DNA of 8,838 nucleotides from the NCBI GenBank assembly GCA_964399475.1, contig CAYNRB010000133.1:1-8838 (forward strand), read 5' to 3'. The notes under the pieces were generated by a model that was not told the DNA's origin, did not search any database, and saw only the letters and a program-made list of their open reading frames with translations. Below, piece after piece: positions 1 to 6,845 of this stretch; the first letter of the stretch is position 1, and each line of letters starts with the position of its first letter. This DNA comes from QPIN01 sp964399475 (GTDB lineage: Bacteria; Pseudomonadota; Gammaproteobacteria; Methylococcales; Methylomonadaceae). Both the position numbers and the translations under genes were made by a program.

Positions 1-89
1 TCCGTACAAGATTATCCACTATACTGAACCTCTGTTAATTATCACCTCACATTTTAATCATTAACTAATTTAAACGCACTCTTTGCTAT

Positions 90-998
90 ATGATTTCCAT
101 TCTATTCGCTACTTATAATGGTAGCGATTCTTTACCTCAAATGCTTGATGCCTATTGTCATCTGCAAATACCTAATAATAAATGGAAAGTGATTGCTGTT
201 GATAATGGCAGTACCGATAACACCGCAGAAATCATAAAAAGTTTTCAAGATAAACTGCCGATAGAATATCTTTATGAAGCAAAAAAAGGCAAAAATAATG
301 CGTTGAATCGTGGATTAAAATCAATTAAAGGTGATTTAGTTATCTTGACTGATGATGATATTATTCCAGACCCTGATTGGGTTCTAGAATATTTACATTG
401 TGCTAATCAACGGCTTGAATTTGAAATTTTTACAGGGAAAATATTACCGCAATGGCCGAAATCGCCCTTCCCTGAATTTTTTGAAAGTATTCCAAAATCT
501 ATAGCCTATGGTTTAACCTCGGATAATATTGTTTCAGGTGAAATAGAAGCGGGGTCTGTCTTCGGGGGTAATATGATGGTGAGAACATCTCTGTTTAAAA
601 AGGGAACTCAATTTAACGGATCAATTGGCCCCAACTGTTTAAATTATGCGATGGGCAGTGAAACGGAATTTGTAAAAAGAATGGTTAAGAACCATCATTC
701 TCGCTGTTTTTACACTGAGAATTCTAGAGTAAAACATATTATTCACAAAGAACAATTAACAAAAAAATGGTTAATGGGGCGCGCTTTTCGGTGTGGAAGA
801 GGAAATAGTTTGAATGAAAATAAAAATTTTACTGATGAATATACTATTTTAGGTCTGCCTTATTGGCTACTTCTTTTATATTTAAAAAAACAATTTTTAG
901 CAGTGATTGAGCAAACATACAACTCTAAAAACAAGTCTATAATAGAATCATGGAAAGCAAGTTTTTATAGAGGATATATTTATCAAAAATTTCTTTAA
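90..998 (+). CDS. Family 2 (GT-A fold) glycosyltransferase
   Basis: Predicted cytoplasmic glycosyltransferase that moves a sugar from a nucleotide donor onto a growing glycan. The 302-residue protein opens directly on the first beta strand (MISILFATYNG). It shows the nucleotide-binding DNGSTD at residues 38-43, the metal-binding DDD at 88-90 after LVILT, an acceptor-side GGNMMVR segment at 159-165 and a GSETEF motif at 189-194 in the place of the usual catalytic acidic motif. No signal peptide is visible; a hydrophobic patch near residues 255-270 (LPYWLLLLYL) may be a membrane-associating helix. Length is normal for a stand-alone GT2. The start is chosen because Met1 immediately precedes beta-1, although no good Shine-Dalgarno site is visible. 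It is followed after 75 bases by a second glycosyltransferase on the same strand, so the two are probably co-transcribed. Donor and acceptor are unknown. Confidence 0.92.
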   Translation: MISILFATYNGSDSLPQMLDAYCHLQIPNNKWKVIAVDNGSTDNTAEIIKSFQDKLPIEYLYEAKKGKNNALNRGLKSIKGDLVILTDDDIIPDPDWVLEYLHCANQRLEFEIFTGKILPQWPKSPFPEFFESIPKSIAYGLTSDNIVSGEIEAGSVFGGNMMVRTSLFKKGTQFNGSIGPNCLNYAMGSETEFVKRMVKNHHSRCFYTENSRVKHIIHKEQLTKKWLMGRAFRCGRGNSLNENKNFTDEYTILGLPYWLLLLYLKKQFLAVIEQTYNSKNKSIIESWKASFYRGYIYQKFL

Positions 999-1073
999 AA
1001 TACACAGAAAATTGAGCAGTAATACTTATCAATACAATATTCTCAAAGTCCCTTCACTTTTCTATTTCAATTT

Positions 1074-2162
1074 ATGAAAGTACTTTATTTTACAGACGCA
1101 TATTTACCACAATTTGTCAGTGGCTCATCCATAACCACTGATATTGAATGTAAGATATTGATAAAAAACAATATTGAAGTATCGGTTTTATCAGAATTAA
1201 AAAAAACACCCTCTTACTTTTTTTACAAAACATTAATAAAGGTTTTTTTTTCAAAAAAATTCTATATTGATAAAAGTAAAGGCTATAACTTATTCCGTGT
1301 TGTTAATTCTGAAAAAAAATTTGCAGAATTATTATCTGATTTTCAACCAGACTTGGTCATTGTTCACCCCAGTGCCATTAATATAAATGGCAAATACAAT
1401 ATAGAACTCTGTAAGTCTAAAAATATCCCCGTTATTTTATACATTTTATCTCTGCAATCATTTTGGGCTGAGAGCAAACCATTAACCCCTGAATTAGTTA
1501 ATGGATTAAAAATCATGACTAACTCTTCCTTCATGTCTCACGAGATAAAAAAACGATTATCTCTTGATTATTATCCTGATTATATTTATCCCATCGTTAA
1601 ATATAACCATTACAAAACAACCATGCTTAGAAGCCATGTTTTATTTATAAACCCGTCACCACAAAAAGGTTTGGACACGGTTATTGAATTAGCAAAGTCC
1701 ACGCCTGATATCCCTTATATTTTTTTAGAGGCATGGTATCTCCCCAGTAAAGAAACGCTCAATTCTATCCATGAACTGGATAATGTAACGTTACTTAAGA
1801 GAACAGAAAACATGCGCGAGATATATAAACTTGCCAAGATTGTGATTGCGCCTACGCCAAATAAAGAGAATTTTTGTATTGAAGCGTGGGGAAGAATTGC
1901 CGTCGAGGCACATGTAAATGGTATACCGGTTATTGCAACAGGTAAATGTGGTTTTATTGAATCTGTTGGTCCAGGGGGAATGTTAATCCCCCCTGATTCA
2001 CCGATTGAGATGTGGAAAAATGCTCTGACCAAACTTTGGTATAACGAAACAGAATACCAAAAATACAGTGCAGCAGCTTTGTTATATAGTCAACGCGAAT
2101 CAATACAAGAAACCACCTTAACGGCTAAGTATCTTAGTATTATTCAGCAATACCAAAAATAA
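1074..2162 (+). CDS. Family 4-like (GT-B fold) glycosyltransferase
   Basis: Predicted retaining glycosyltransferase of GT-B fold acting in polysaccharide assembly. The 362 residues divide into an N-terminal acceptor domain (about 1-180, starting MKVLYFTDAYLP) and a C-terminal donor domain (about 185-345). The donor domain begins with HVLFINPSPQKGLD, has the NVTLL..T..M..IY..A strand-helix pattern at 237-254, and carries the E-x7-E signature at E270 and E278, followed by NGIPVIAT and a GGMLIPP loop. Length is typical of the family. The start lies 75 bases after the preceding GT2 stop; no convincing ribosome-binding site is visible. The gene is very AT-rich, with a T9-C-A7 run (1243-1259) near codons 57-62, and carries a GC-rich inverted repeat at 1973-1994 that encodes the PGGMLIPPD loop. 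The donor sugar cannot be told from sequence. Confidence 0.9.
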   Translation: MKVLYFTDAYLPQFVSGSSITTDIECKILIKNNIEVSVLSELKKTPSYFFYKTLIKVFFSKKFYIDKSKGYNLFRVVNSEKKFAELLSDFQPDLVIVHPSAININGKYNIELCKSKNIPVILYILSLQSFWAESKPLTPELVNGLKIMTNSSFMSHEIKKRLSLDYYPDYIYPIVKYNHYKTTMLRSHVLFINPSPQKGLDTVIELAKSTPDIPYIFLEAWYLPSKETLNSIHELDNVTLLKRTENMREIYKLAKIVIAPTPNKENFCIEAWGRIAVEAHVNGIPVIATGKCGFIESVGPGGMLIPPDSPIEMWKNALTKLWYNETEYQKYSAAALLYSQRESIQETTLTAKYLSIIQQYQK

Positions 2163-2630
2163 CCTCAATGATAGCCTATGCGCAGTCTAACAAATTAATG
2201 ATTCATTACAAATAATAGAATCATAATAAAAAGAAATTCAAAACCAAGTAATTTACCTTGAAATTCAAATAAAATTCTTTTTGAAGAAAATTGAATCCCA
2301 TCAACTTTCAGTTCGCAGTAAACTATCCCACTCATACCAAAAGTAGTTAAAAACAGTGGAAAGGATCTCATAAGTTGTTAATTCAACTTTTAAATAAATG
2401 GGATGATTTATCTTTTTTGCAGGCTTTATTACACTCTACTTCGTGCTGATACGGAATTTATAGCGAGTAGTTTTTTGTCAAAAGACCAGCAATATTAGTA
2501 GTTTATTTATTGCGACTTGCCTAAAACAGGCAGAGAAAAAACTGTTTCAATAAACGCTTTTCACTGCTAAAATCGACCACTAGAACCCCGTATCCGCGCC
2601 AAGTATTCTTCTTCTATTGAATTAAAATCT
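2163..2630. other. Gene-free convergent intergenic region
   Basis: This 468-bp AT-rich gap separates the rightward glycosyltransferase pair from the leftward sulfotransferase. I see no credible gene: the longest stretches are stop-bounded fragments of about 30 codons (for example 2351-2449) that I cannot match to a family. It holds weak palindromes (TTGAA-A-TTCAA at 2258-2268; AAGTTG/CAACTT at 2372-2389) and one copy of a 22-bp repeat at 2503-2524. No hairpin is followed by a proper T-run, so no intrinsic terminator can be supported for either converging unit. It may be the worn remains of a lost gene. Confidence 0.6.
2503..2524 (-). repeat. 22-bp dispersed motif, copy 1
   Basis: TTATTTATTGCG, then five variable bases (ACTTG), then CCTAA. 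The same 22-base layout recurs at 3424-3445 (19 of 22 identical to this copy) and, on the opposite strand, at 7319-7340 (20 of 22 identical). The strand given follows the sense reading TTAGG...CGCAATAAATAA. Function is unknown; it looks like a fragment of a dispersed repeat. Confidence 0.5.
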
Positions 2631-3374
2631 CTATGATGATAAAACACTCAAAACATCGTTATAAAGTTCATTTAATGGTTCCAGTATTTTCGAATCAATT
2701 ACAAGATCAGAATAATCTGTAACAGATTTTTGTATTTTTCCACTTAAAATATTTTCTGATGAATCACCATATCTTTTTTCACCTGTTTTCTTAAACTGAT
2801 TATAAGTAGTCGATATTGGACTATCAAGGCCTAACCAATTACTTAATTTAGATAAGGTAACTTCTGGCTCACTTTTAAGAAGGTTTGATTGGACAAAATA
2901 AAAATCACCCTCTAATCTTTGAGCAATTTTTTTTATTTCTGCCAAGCGTATTCTGTAATACTCAGATGCTTGTTCGATATTGCAATATTCATGTGATGGT
3001 TCAATTTTTCTGTATAAACTGACGATACTTTTAATTGTTTGTTCTGGCTCACGTATCATTACAATCACCTTACTATTTTCTCTACTTAATAGTTCTCCAG
3101 ATACCTGGTGATCATTATGTAAAATTTTGTCAAAAAAATAGCGACTGTTCTTCTTTAAACTGTGCTCTTGCAGATAGACTAGCTTTTGCCTGTATAGACT
3201 TTTCCAGCTGTAATAGCCAATATGCATTTCATAATAACCTTCTATTGAAGGATGGCTACCTAATAAATGGCTTAATAAACTGGTATTTCCCCGCATATGG
3301 CTTATCAGAAATATGTTTTTATTCTGAAAAATTATGCAAGGATTTTGTAGCAGAGCCTTAAAAAGATTGATCAT
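2631..3374 (-). CDS. Sulfotransferase family protein
   Basis: Predicted cytoplasmic sulfotransferase that would transfer sulfate from PAPS to a hydroxyl, here most plausibly on an EPS sugar. The 247 residues show the two family-defining cofactor sites. The 5'-phosphosulfate loop is at residues 23-42 (LISHMRGNTSLLSHLLGSHP, matching the S-x-x-R-S-G-T/S-T-L-L...HP pattern). The 3'-phosphate site is at 102-120 (KVIVMIREPEQTIKSIVSL), with the Arg and Ser eight residues apart (R108, S116) as in the family. There is no signal peptide or membrane helix. It lies 53 bases downstream of a GT2 gene on the same strand and is probably co-transcribed with it, which favours a carbohydrate acceptor. A weak purine-rich GAGA sits just upstream of the start. 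Length is at the short end for bacterial sulfotransferases but both ends of the fold appear present. The acceptor is an inference from context only. Confidence 0.82.
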   Translation of the reverse strand: MINLFKALLQNPCIIFQNKNIFLISHMRGNTSLLSHLLGSHPSIEGYYEMHIGYYSWKSLYRQKLVYLQEHSLKKNSRYFFDKILHNDHQVSGELLSRENSKVIVMIREPEQTIKSIVSLYRKIEPSHEYCNIEQASEYYRIRLAEIKKIAQRLEGDFYFVQSNLLKSEPEVTLSKLSNWLGLDSPISTTYNQFKKTGEKRYGDSSENILSGKIQKSVTDYSDLVIDSKILEPLNELYNDVLSVLSS

Positions 3375-3423
3375 ATGTATCTCTATTAGAAAAAATTCTG
3401 TTTATTAATGTAAGTGTGCTGAT

Positions 3424-3445
3424 TTATTTATTGCGAATGACCTAA
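3424..3445 (-). repeat. 22-bp dispersed motif, copy 2, over a stop codon
   Basis: Same layout as the copy at 2503-2524: TTATTTATTGCG, five bases, CCTAA. This copy covers the last five codons and the TAA stop of the GT2 gene ending at 3428, so the motif supplies the C-terminal LGHSQ and the stop. It could be chance or a repeat that has recruited the gene end. Confidence 0.45.
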
Positions 3446-4426
3446 TTTACTTTTAATTAAAAGCAAGATTGTATAAAGCATCCATTTTATAGTAGGAGCT
3501 GCTCCCAAAGCACTTCTAGCATAATAAAAAGCAAGGGAATATTGCTTGGTACTTGCCAGACGTTCTGCAATATATTTTAATTCATGGCCTCTACCTTTTT
3601 TACAGAGTTCAACTAGCATCTGGTTCTTAGATTGAATTATGCCTTTATCATAGACACGCATTTGAAATATTTTCTTTTCAAGACCAGAAATCACAGTGGA
3701 CAAATTATTAGCGAGTTTCTGATCAGGAATGCGGTGTTTAGAAACAAATGCTGGGTTATAGAGGATATTATCTGCTAGATCTATTGACCTGATATAAAAG
3801 TCTCGATCATTTTCATAACGAATATGTTCATCCAATCCTTTAATATTATTAAATAAATCTCTTGAAATAATAGAACAATTTATATGTGCAAAACCTTCAA
3901 CCTTTAACAATAATGGAAGATCGACAAGATAACTACCTTGCTCATCTTGAGTGCTTTTAAGGAGAAATTGTTCAAGATTGTCTAGCCACAAAGTCTCCTC
4001 ATTCCTACTACCATCACTAAAATAGGCTTTTTGATTGGTGTAAAATAGATCAATAGGTTTTTTTGCTTCGGATATCGATTTGGCCGCTCTACTTAAATGA
4101 TGACTATCAATCCAATAATCATCATCATCAAGAAAGCACAGATATTCCCCTTGGGAATAATAGGCTCCAAAATTTACCGAATAACTATGACCATGTCCAC
4201 TAGGCCTATATGTCAGATAATGAAAGGTAACTTTTTCTGGATAGTTTTTCTCAATTTCTTTATATAAATCAATATTTTTACCAGTTGAACCGTCATTGAC
4301 CACATGAATTTCGAAATCTGTAAAATCCTGCGAAAAAATTGAATCAAGTGCTATCTTAAATAACTCAGCTCTGTCCCTTGTTGCAATTACTATGGAAAAG
4401 AACGGTGATTTTTTTTCATTCTTCAT
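3428..4426 (-). CDS. Family 2 (GT-A fold) glycosyltransferase
   Basis: Predicted nucleotide-sugar-dependent glycosyltransferase, a second GT2 distinct from the one at the left edge. The 332-residue protein has the GT-A N-terminal strand FFSIVIATRDR (9-19), the nucleotide-binding VVNDGST (42-48), the metal-binding DDDD with YW (100-105) and an ENDRD motif (205-209) where GT2 enzymes place the catalytic acidic cluster. The stretch 205-232 continues into a helical C-terminal tail of about 100 residues that ends in a hydrophobic segment (about 316-326, MLYTILLLIK), which may dock to the membrane. The start is well supported: AGGA (4433-4436) lies a good Shine-Dalgarno distance upstream. It heads a likely two-gene unit with the sulfotransferase 53 bases downstream, and is set apart from hydrolase 1 by a 615-bp repeat-filled gap, so it probably has its own promoter. 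Confidence 0.92.
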   Translation of the reverse strand: MKNEKKSPFFSIVIATRDRAELFKIALDSIFSQDFTDFEIHVVNDGSTGKNIDLYKEIEKNYPEKVTFHYLTYRPSGHGHSYSVNFGAYYSQGEYLCFLDDDDYWIDSHHLSRAAKSISEAKKPIDLFYTNQKAYFSDGSRNEETLWLDNLEQFLLKSTQDEQGSYLVDLPLLLKVEGFAHINCSIISRDLFNNIKGLDEHIRYENDRDFYIRSIDLADNILYNPAFVSKHRIPDQKLANNLSTVISGLEKKIFQMRVYDKGIIQSKNQMLVELCKKGRGHELKYIAERLASTKQYSLAFYYARSALGAAPTIKWMLYTILLLIKSKLGHSQ

Positions 4427-4432
4427 GACCCA

Positions 4433-4436
4433 TCCT
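4433..4436 (-). promoter_or_regulatory. Shine-Dalgarno site of the GT2 gene
   Basis: AGGA followed by six bases and ATG at 4426 on the minus strand. It is the clearest ribosome-binding site in the window and fixes this start. Confidence 0.6.
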
Positions 4437-4530
4437 ATTTATTATGGTGGTAACTTCTTTTATTGTCTCAGTACGCTAGTCAAAACTATGCACTTTAATG
4501 CAAGGCTTTAGCTGCTACATATCTTAATTT

Positions 4531-4611
4531 GACACAGAGAACATGGAGGTCACAGAGATATTATGCATTTATAAGTTATTTTCACTCTGTGACCTTTGTG
4601 TTCTCTGTGCC
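4531..4611. repeat. CTCTGTG-type inverted repeat
   Basis: Two 27-base arms (4531-4557 and 4585-4611) are reverse complements at 23 of 27 positions and are separated by 27 bases. Each arm is itself built of three 9-base units: the right arm reads CTCTGTGAC, CTTTGTGTT, CTCTGTGCC. Repeats of this CTCTGTG/CACAGAG kind are, to my knowledge, scattered through many environmental bacterial genomes, usually between genes and often mis-annotated as short cysteine- and leucine-rich proteins. An RNA copy would fold into a long hairpin. Function is unknown. Confidence 0.8.
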
Positions 4612-4674
4612 AAAAAAGAAAAAGGATTTTGTGCTGATAGTAGAATTATGTACTATAAAAATATCAAAACTATT

Positions 4675-4733
4675 CTGAAACGACTTTCAGCCGCTCTTAA
4701 ATCAACTTATGGACTTTCAGTCCATAGTCGTTG
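4675..4733. repeat. Paired small hairpins sharing GACTTTCAG
   Basis: The first hairpin is CTGAAA-CGAC-TTTCAG (4675-4690). The second is TATGGACT-TTC-AGTCCATA (4708-4726), which can extend outward through CAAC (4703-4706) and GTTG (4730-4733). Both contain the nonamer GACTTTCAG (4683-4690 region and 4712-4720). ACGACT (4680-4685) can also pair with AGTCGT (4726-4731), so alternative folds are possible. No T-run follows on either strand, so it is not a standard terminator. Confidence 0.55.
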
Positions 4734-4767
4734 AGTTGTATTTATTAAGTAAGGGGATGCCAGTAAT

Positions 4768-4929
4768 TAAGGAATGAGCACGAAATAACTTGAGCAACTA
4801 GCGCAGGATTTTTGTTCGTATTCAAGGCGCAACGGAGGGCGCATGGCAAGCTATGTAACCGAAGCTACAACTCAGAAGGCGGACAAAAATACAAGCTAGT
4901 TGTTCATGTTATTTCGTGCACGTTCCTAA
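4768..4929. mobile_element. MITE-like element with long terminal inverted repeats
   Basis: The ends are long inverted repeats. Positions 4778-4802 and 4895-4919 are reverse complements at 23 of 25 bases, with an outer GGAA/TTCC pair and an inner ATTTTTGT (4808-4815)/ACAAAAAT (4883-4890) block. TAAGGAA stands at 4768-4774 and again at 4927-4933, a possible 7-bp target duplication, though it overlaps the inverted repeat. The core is noticeably more GC-rich than the surroundings and contains an imperfect CATGGC/GCTATG hairpin. No coding capacity is present, so any movement would depend on a transposase elsewhere. Related end sequences occur at 6958-6990 and 7287-7315. Confidence 0.65.
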
Positions 4930-5041
4930 GGAAGGCGATAAATAAATTCCTAATAAATCTGGTAAGATTTTAATCTGCAAAAGAAATTGGAATTATATAG
5001 CTATCACTTTCAAAGATTGGCAAATAATTACTGCCACCTTC

Positions 5042-5914
5042 CTAATGCCACGCCTCTAACCAGTCATTTACAGCTAAAAACAAAGCATCACGCGCTTCAG
5101 GTATTGAAAAAGCATGATCAGCATTCTTCACGACAAATTGCTGCACATTTTCACGCCCAAGCAATTGTTTTCGCGTTGCTGATTGTTCCACAAAAGAGTC
5201 AAATTCTTTTGCCACAATACTTCTATCTCCCTTGATGATCAATACACGTCCTGCAAACTTTTTCCATCCGGCAAACATACGCAATTCAAAAGGTTGTGAA
5301 ATATCTGCCGGATCAATTTCATTAGACAATCCTTTGTTTTTTTCACTTTTGGCAGTTTTTCGAATTTGCAAAAAAGAATAGAGTGATTCTTTTAAATCGA
5401 AATTAAAAGAAAATATTTTATTCCAGAAATCTCGTGACCTCAACCTTTCCAGATAATAATGCTCTATCATTACCTGAGCATGACCTTCTTCTGTATGTAC
5501 CCAGGGATTTGCCAATACCCAGCCAGTAACTTCAGGAAAACGCCACCCGTGAATAGCAATGACAGAGGCGGCATCACATCCTCCGTAAAGTATAACTTCC
5601 TTCATTTCTGGAACCTCTTTTATGAAGATAGAAAGTGCTGCTTCAATATCATCCTCCCTTTCCAGACCAGGAAATGTTCCACCGGAATCCCCCATTCCCC
5701 GGTAATCAAAACGTAAAACCGGAGTTCCGTTACTGGCAAGATAGCGTGCAAATTGGAGTAATTGCCGACAATTTCCTGGACGGTATTGAGGCGCATCTGC
5801 AACGATAGATATAACGCCCTGTCTACGAGGGTTATCAGGAATATGAACAATTCCAATTAAAGGTTCGCCATTACAATAAAAAACCAGGGCTTTTTCTTGA
5901 GAATTCATCTGCAT
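5042..5914 (-). CDS. Exosortase A system-associated hydrolase 1 (alpha/beta hydrolase fold)
   Basis: Alpha/beta-hydrolase-fold protein of the type found beside a second such protein in exosortase A/PEP-CTERM EPS loci; the reaction is not established. Visible in the 290 residues: the GGAPQYR-like stretch VADAPQYRPGNCRQ (38-51), FDYRGMGDS (69-77), a nucleophile elbow GGCDA (111-115) with Cys113 in place of Ser, a GDRS turn at 229-232 that may supply the acid, and ADHAFS with His267 as the likely catalytic His. A Cys-Asp-His triad is therefore possible. It starts 18 bases after hydrolase 2 ends, so the two are surely one transcript. The first Met is only two bases from AGAG (5917-5920); the Met at 5908 has an eight-base spacing and is the more likely start. 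An acyl-transfer or thioesterase role next to the acyl carrier protein is inference. Confidence 0.9.
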   Translation of the reverse strand: MQMNSQEKALVFYCNGEPLIGIVHIPDNPRRQGVISIVADAPQYRPGNCRQLLQFARYLASNGTPVLRFDYRGMGDSGGTFPGLEREDDIEAALSIFIKEVPEMKEVILYGGCDAASVIAIHGWRFPEVTGWVLANPWVHTEEGHAQVMIEHYYLERLRSRDFWNKIFSFNFDLKESLYSFLQIRKTAKSEKNKGLSNEIDPADISQPFELRMFAGWKKFAGRVLIIKGDRSIVAKEFDSFVEQSATRKQLLGRENVQQFVVKNADHAFSIPEARDALFLAVNDWLEAWH

Positions 5915-5916
5915 TT

Positions 5917-5920
5917 CTCT
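5917..5920 (-). promoter_or_regulatory. Shine-Dalgarno site deciding the hydrolase 1 start
   Basis: AGAG on the minus strand lies two bases from the ATG at 5914 but eight bases from the in-frame ATG at 5908. This favours the second Met, giving a protein two residues shorter. Confidence 0.4.
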
Positions 5921-5932
5921 ACATCTTATGGT

Positions 5933-6757
5933 TTAAATAATTTTCAGAGTTGCATTTATTAACTCGGGAGCATACGTTCTCTTTTGAAGCGTCCAAATTG
6001 AGGGTGAAACTACAGCTAACGAGTTTATAGTCCCCCCATTTTTGGTCAACTCATCAATAAAGCGCTGACTGGCTATTGAAATATTATTTTCTTCCGAAGC
6101 TACAATTTCCAGCCATGTAATCGCGACTTTTTCAAGCTGAGAGAATTGTTTAAATGTATTTCTTATTATTTGCATTGCCAGATCCCCAGGAAGCGCATAT
6201 CCAGCAACTTCAACAGCTAGACCTTGTTCAAGTTTTTGTATCATTTGTGCGGTAGTTTCAGCAGGTTCATTCCTTTCCAGAAGCGATACGACTCTTTGTC
6301 TCAGAAACTGAGTTAAATATGTCTTTCCATTAAGAACAGGTTGCCAGAGAATCAATTTTTTAAAACGCTCTGGATCCTGAGCAGCAATATCAGCTGCTAA
6401 TAAAGTTCCCAGCCTCATTCCCCATAATATTAAAGCACAATCTTCAATGTGTTGATCTATCCAGGCAGCGGCTGCAAGTACATCTTTTCTCCATATTTCC
6501 CAGGTAGCATCTACCAGATCACCTGCACTGTCCCCTGAGCCATATAGATCTACAAGTAAACAGACATAACCATTTTCTGCAAATTGTCGTGCTTGCTGAG
6601 TAGCTGACTCACGACAGCGATTTGCTTCTTCTGCAAAAGGGGGGATATAAATAATTGAACCGCGAATTTTATCAGTCGGCGTAAAAGAGACTGTAAAAAC
6701 ATTGCCCTTCCCTCCTTTTAAAAAAAAAGCGTCTACTTTATATTTACTTGATGGCAT
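5933..6757 (-). CDS. Exosortase A system-associated hydrolase 2 (alpha/beta hydrolase fold, no Ser nucleophile)
   Basis: Partner of hydrolase 1 in exosortase A loci; same fold, little sequence similarity. Over 274 residues I see YIPPFAEEANRCR (37-49, a family hallmark), LLVDLYGSGDSAGD (67-80), the elbow WGMRLG (112-117) and LWQPVLNGK (137-145). Position 115, where a serine, cysteine or aspartate nucleophile should stand, is Arg, and no His lies in the C-terminal region where the catalytic His belongs (SPSIWTLQ occupies that part). From memory, WG-x-R-x-G is usual in this family, so this is not a local mutation. It is probably a non-hydrolytic binding or scaffolding partner rather than a working enzyme; that is inference. 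A T9 run (coding strand, 6720-6728) sits at codons 10-13. It lies upstream of hydrolase 1 in the same transcript, and is separated from the acyl carrier protein gene by 251 bases holding two repeat elements. Confidence 0.9.
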   Translation of the reverse strand: MPSSKYKVDAFFLKGGKGNVFTVSFTPTDKIRGSIIYIPPFAEEANRCRESATQQARQFAENGYVCLLVDLYGSGDSAGDLVDATWEIWRKDVLAAAAWIDQHIEDCALILWGMRLGTLLAADIAAQDPERFKKLILWQPVLNGKTYLTQFLRQRVVSLLERNEPAETTAQMIQKLEQGLAVEVAGYALPGDLAMQIIRNTFKQFSQLEKVAITWLEIVASEENNISIASQRFIDELTKNGGTINSLAVVSPSIWTLQKRTYAPELINATLKII

Positions 6758-6845
6758 AACTTATCATCATTCTTTTCTAACTAATTTATTATAAATAACT
6801 TTTAGTATCCGCTATATGTTACAGGGTGCAGTTGATAGGATTATA

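Larger units (their letters stand above)
4427..5041. other. Repeat-filled intergenic region
   Basis: The 615-bp gap between hydrolase 1 and the second GT2 holds no credible gene. Three kinds of palindromic element stand side by side in it: a CTCTGTG-type inverted repeat (4531-4611), a pair of short hairpins (4675-4733) and a 160-bp inverted-repeat element (4768-4929). A plus-strand open frame at 4543-4734 runs through the first two and is best read as a by-product of the repeats. The promoter of the downstream GT2/sulfotransferase pair should lie in 4427-4530, but I cannot point to clear -35/-10 boxes. Confidence 0.75.

Noticed and set aside
1..89. Tail of an upstream gene at the left edge
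   Set aside because: All three plus frames stop within the first 64 bases and none is distinguishable as coding.
1715..2032. Minus-strand open frame of 105 codons
   Set aside because: It lies wholly antisense to the donor domain of the GT4 gene, whose motifs are intact.
2372..2389. AAGTTG/CAACTT hairpin as a terminator of the GT4 transcript
   Set aside because: The stem is six mostly A-T pairs and lacks a following T-run, and it lies over 200 bases past the stop.
2351..2449. Stop-bounded plus-strand stretch of about 32 codons (ending LLIQLLNKWDDLSFLQALLH...)
   Set aside because: It looks somewhat protein-like and could be a gene remnant, but it has no start codon context and matches nothing I recognise.
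3035..3361. Plus-strand open frame of 108 codons
   Set aside because: It is antisense to the sulfotransferase gene and shows no family features.
4543..4734. Plus-strand open frame of 63 codons with a Cys/Leu-rich stretch
   Set aside because: It is written by the CTCTGTG palindrome and the following hairpins; the LCDLCVLC-type peptide is the usual artefact of that repeat, and there is no ribosome-binding site.
4531..4929. CRISPR array
   Set aside because: The repeats are palindromic pairs of different kinds, not regularly spaced direct repeats with unique spacers, and no cas genes are present.
4987..5235. Plus-strand open frame of 82 codons overlapping the end of hydrolase 1
   Set aside because: Most of it is antisense to the conserved His-containing C-terminus of hydrolase 1, and no domain is visible.
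5459..5856. Two further open frames within hydrolase 1, one on each strand
   Set aside because: Both overlap the well-supported hydrolase 1 frame and show no recognisable protein features.
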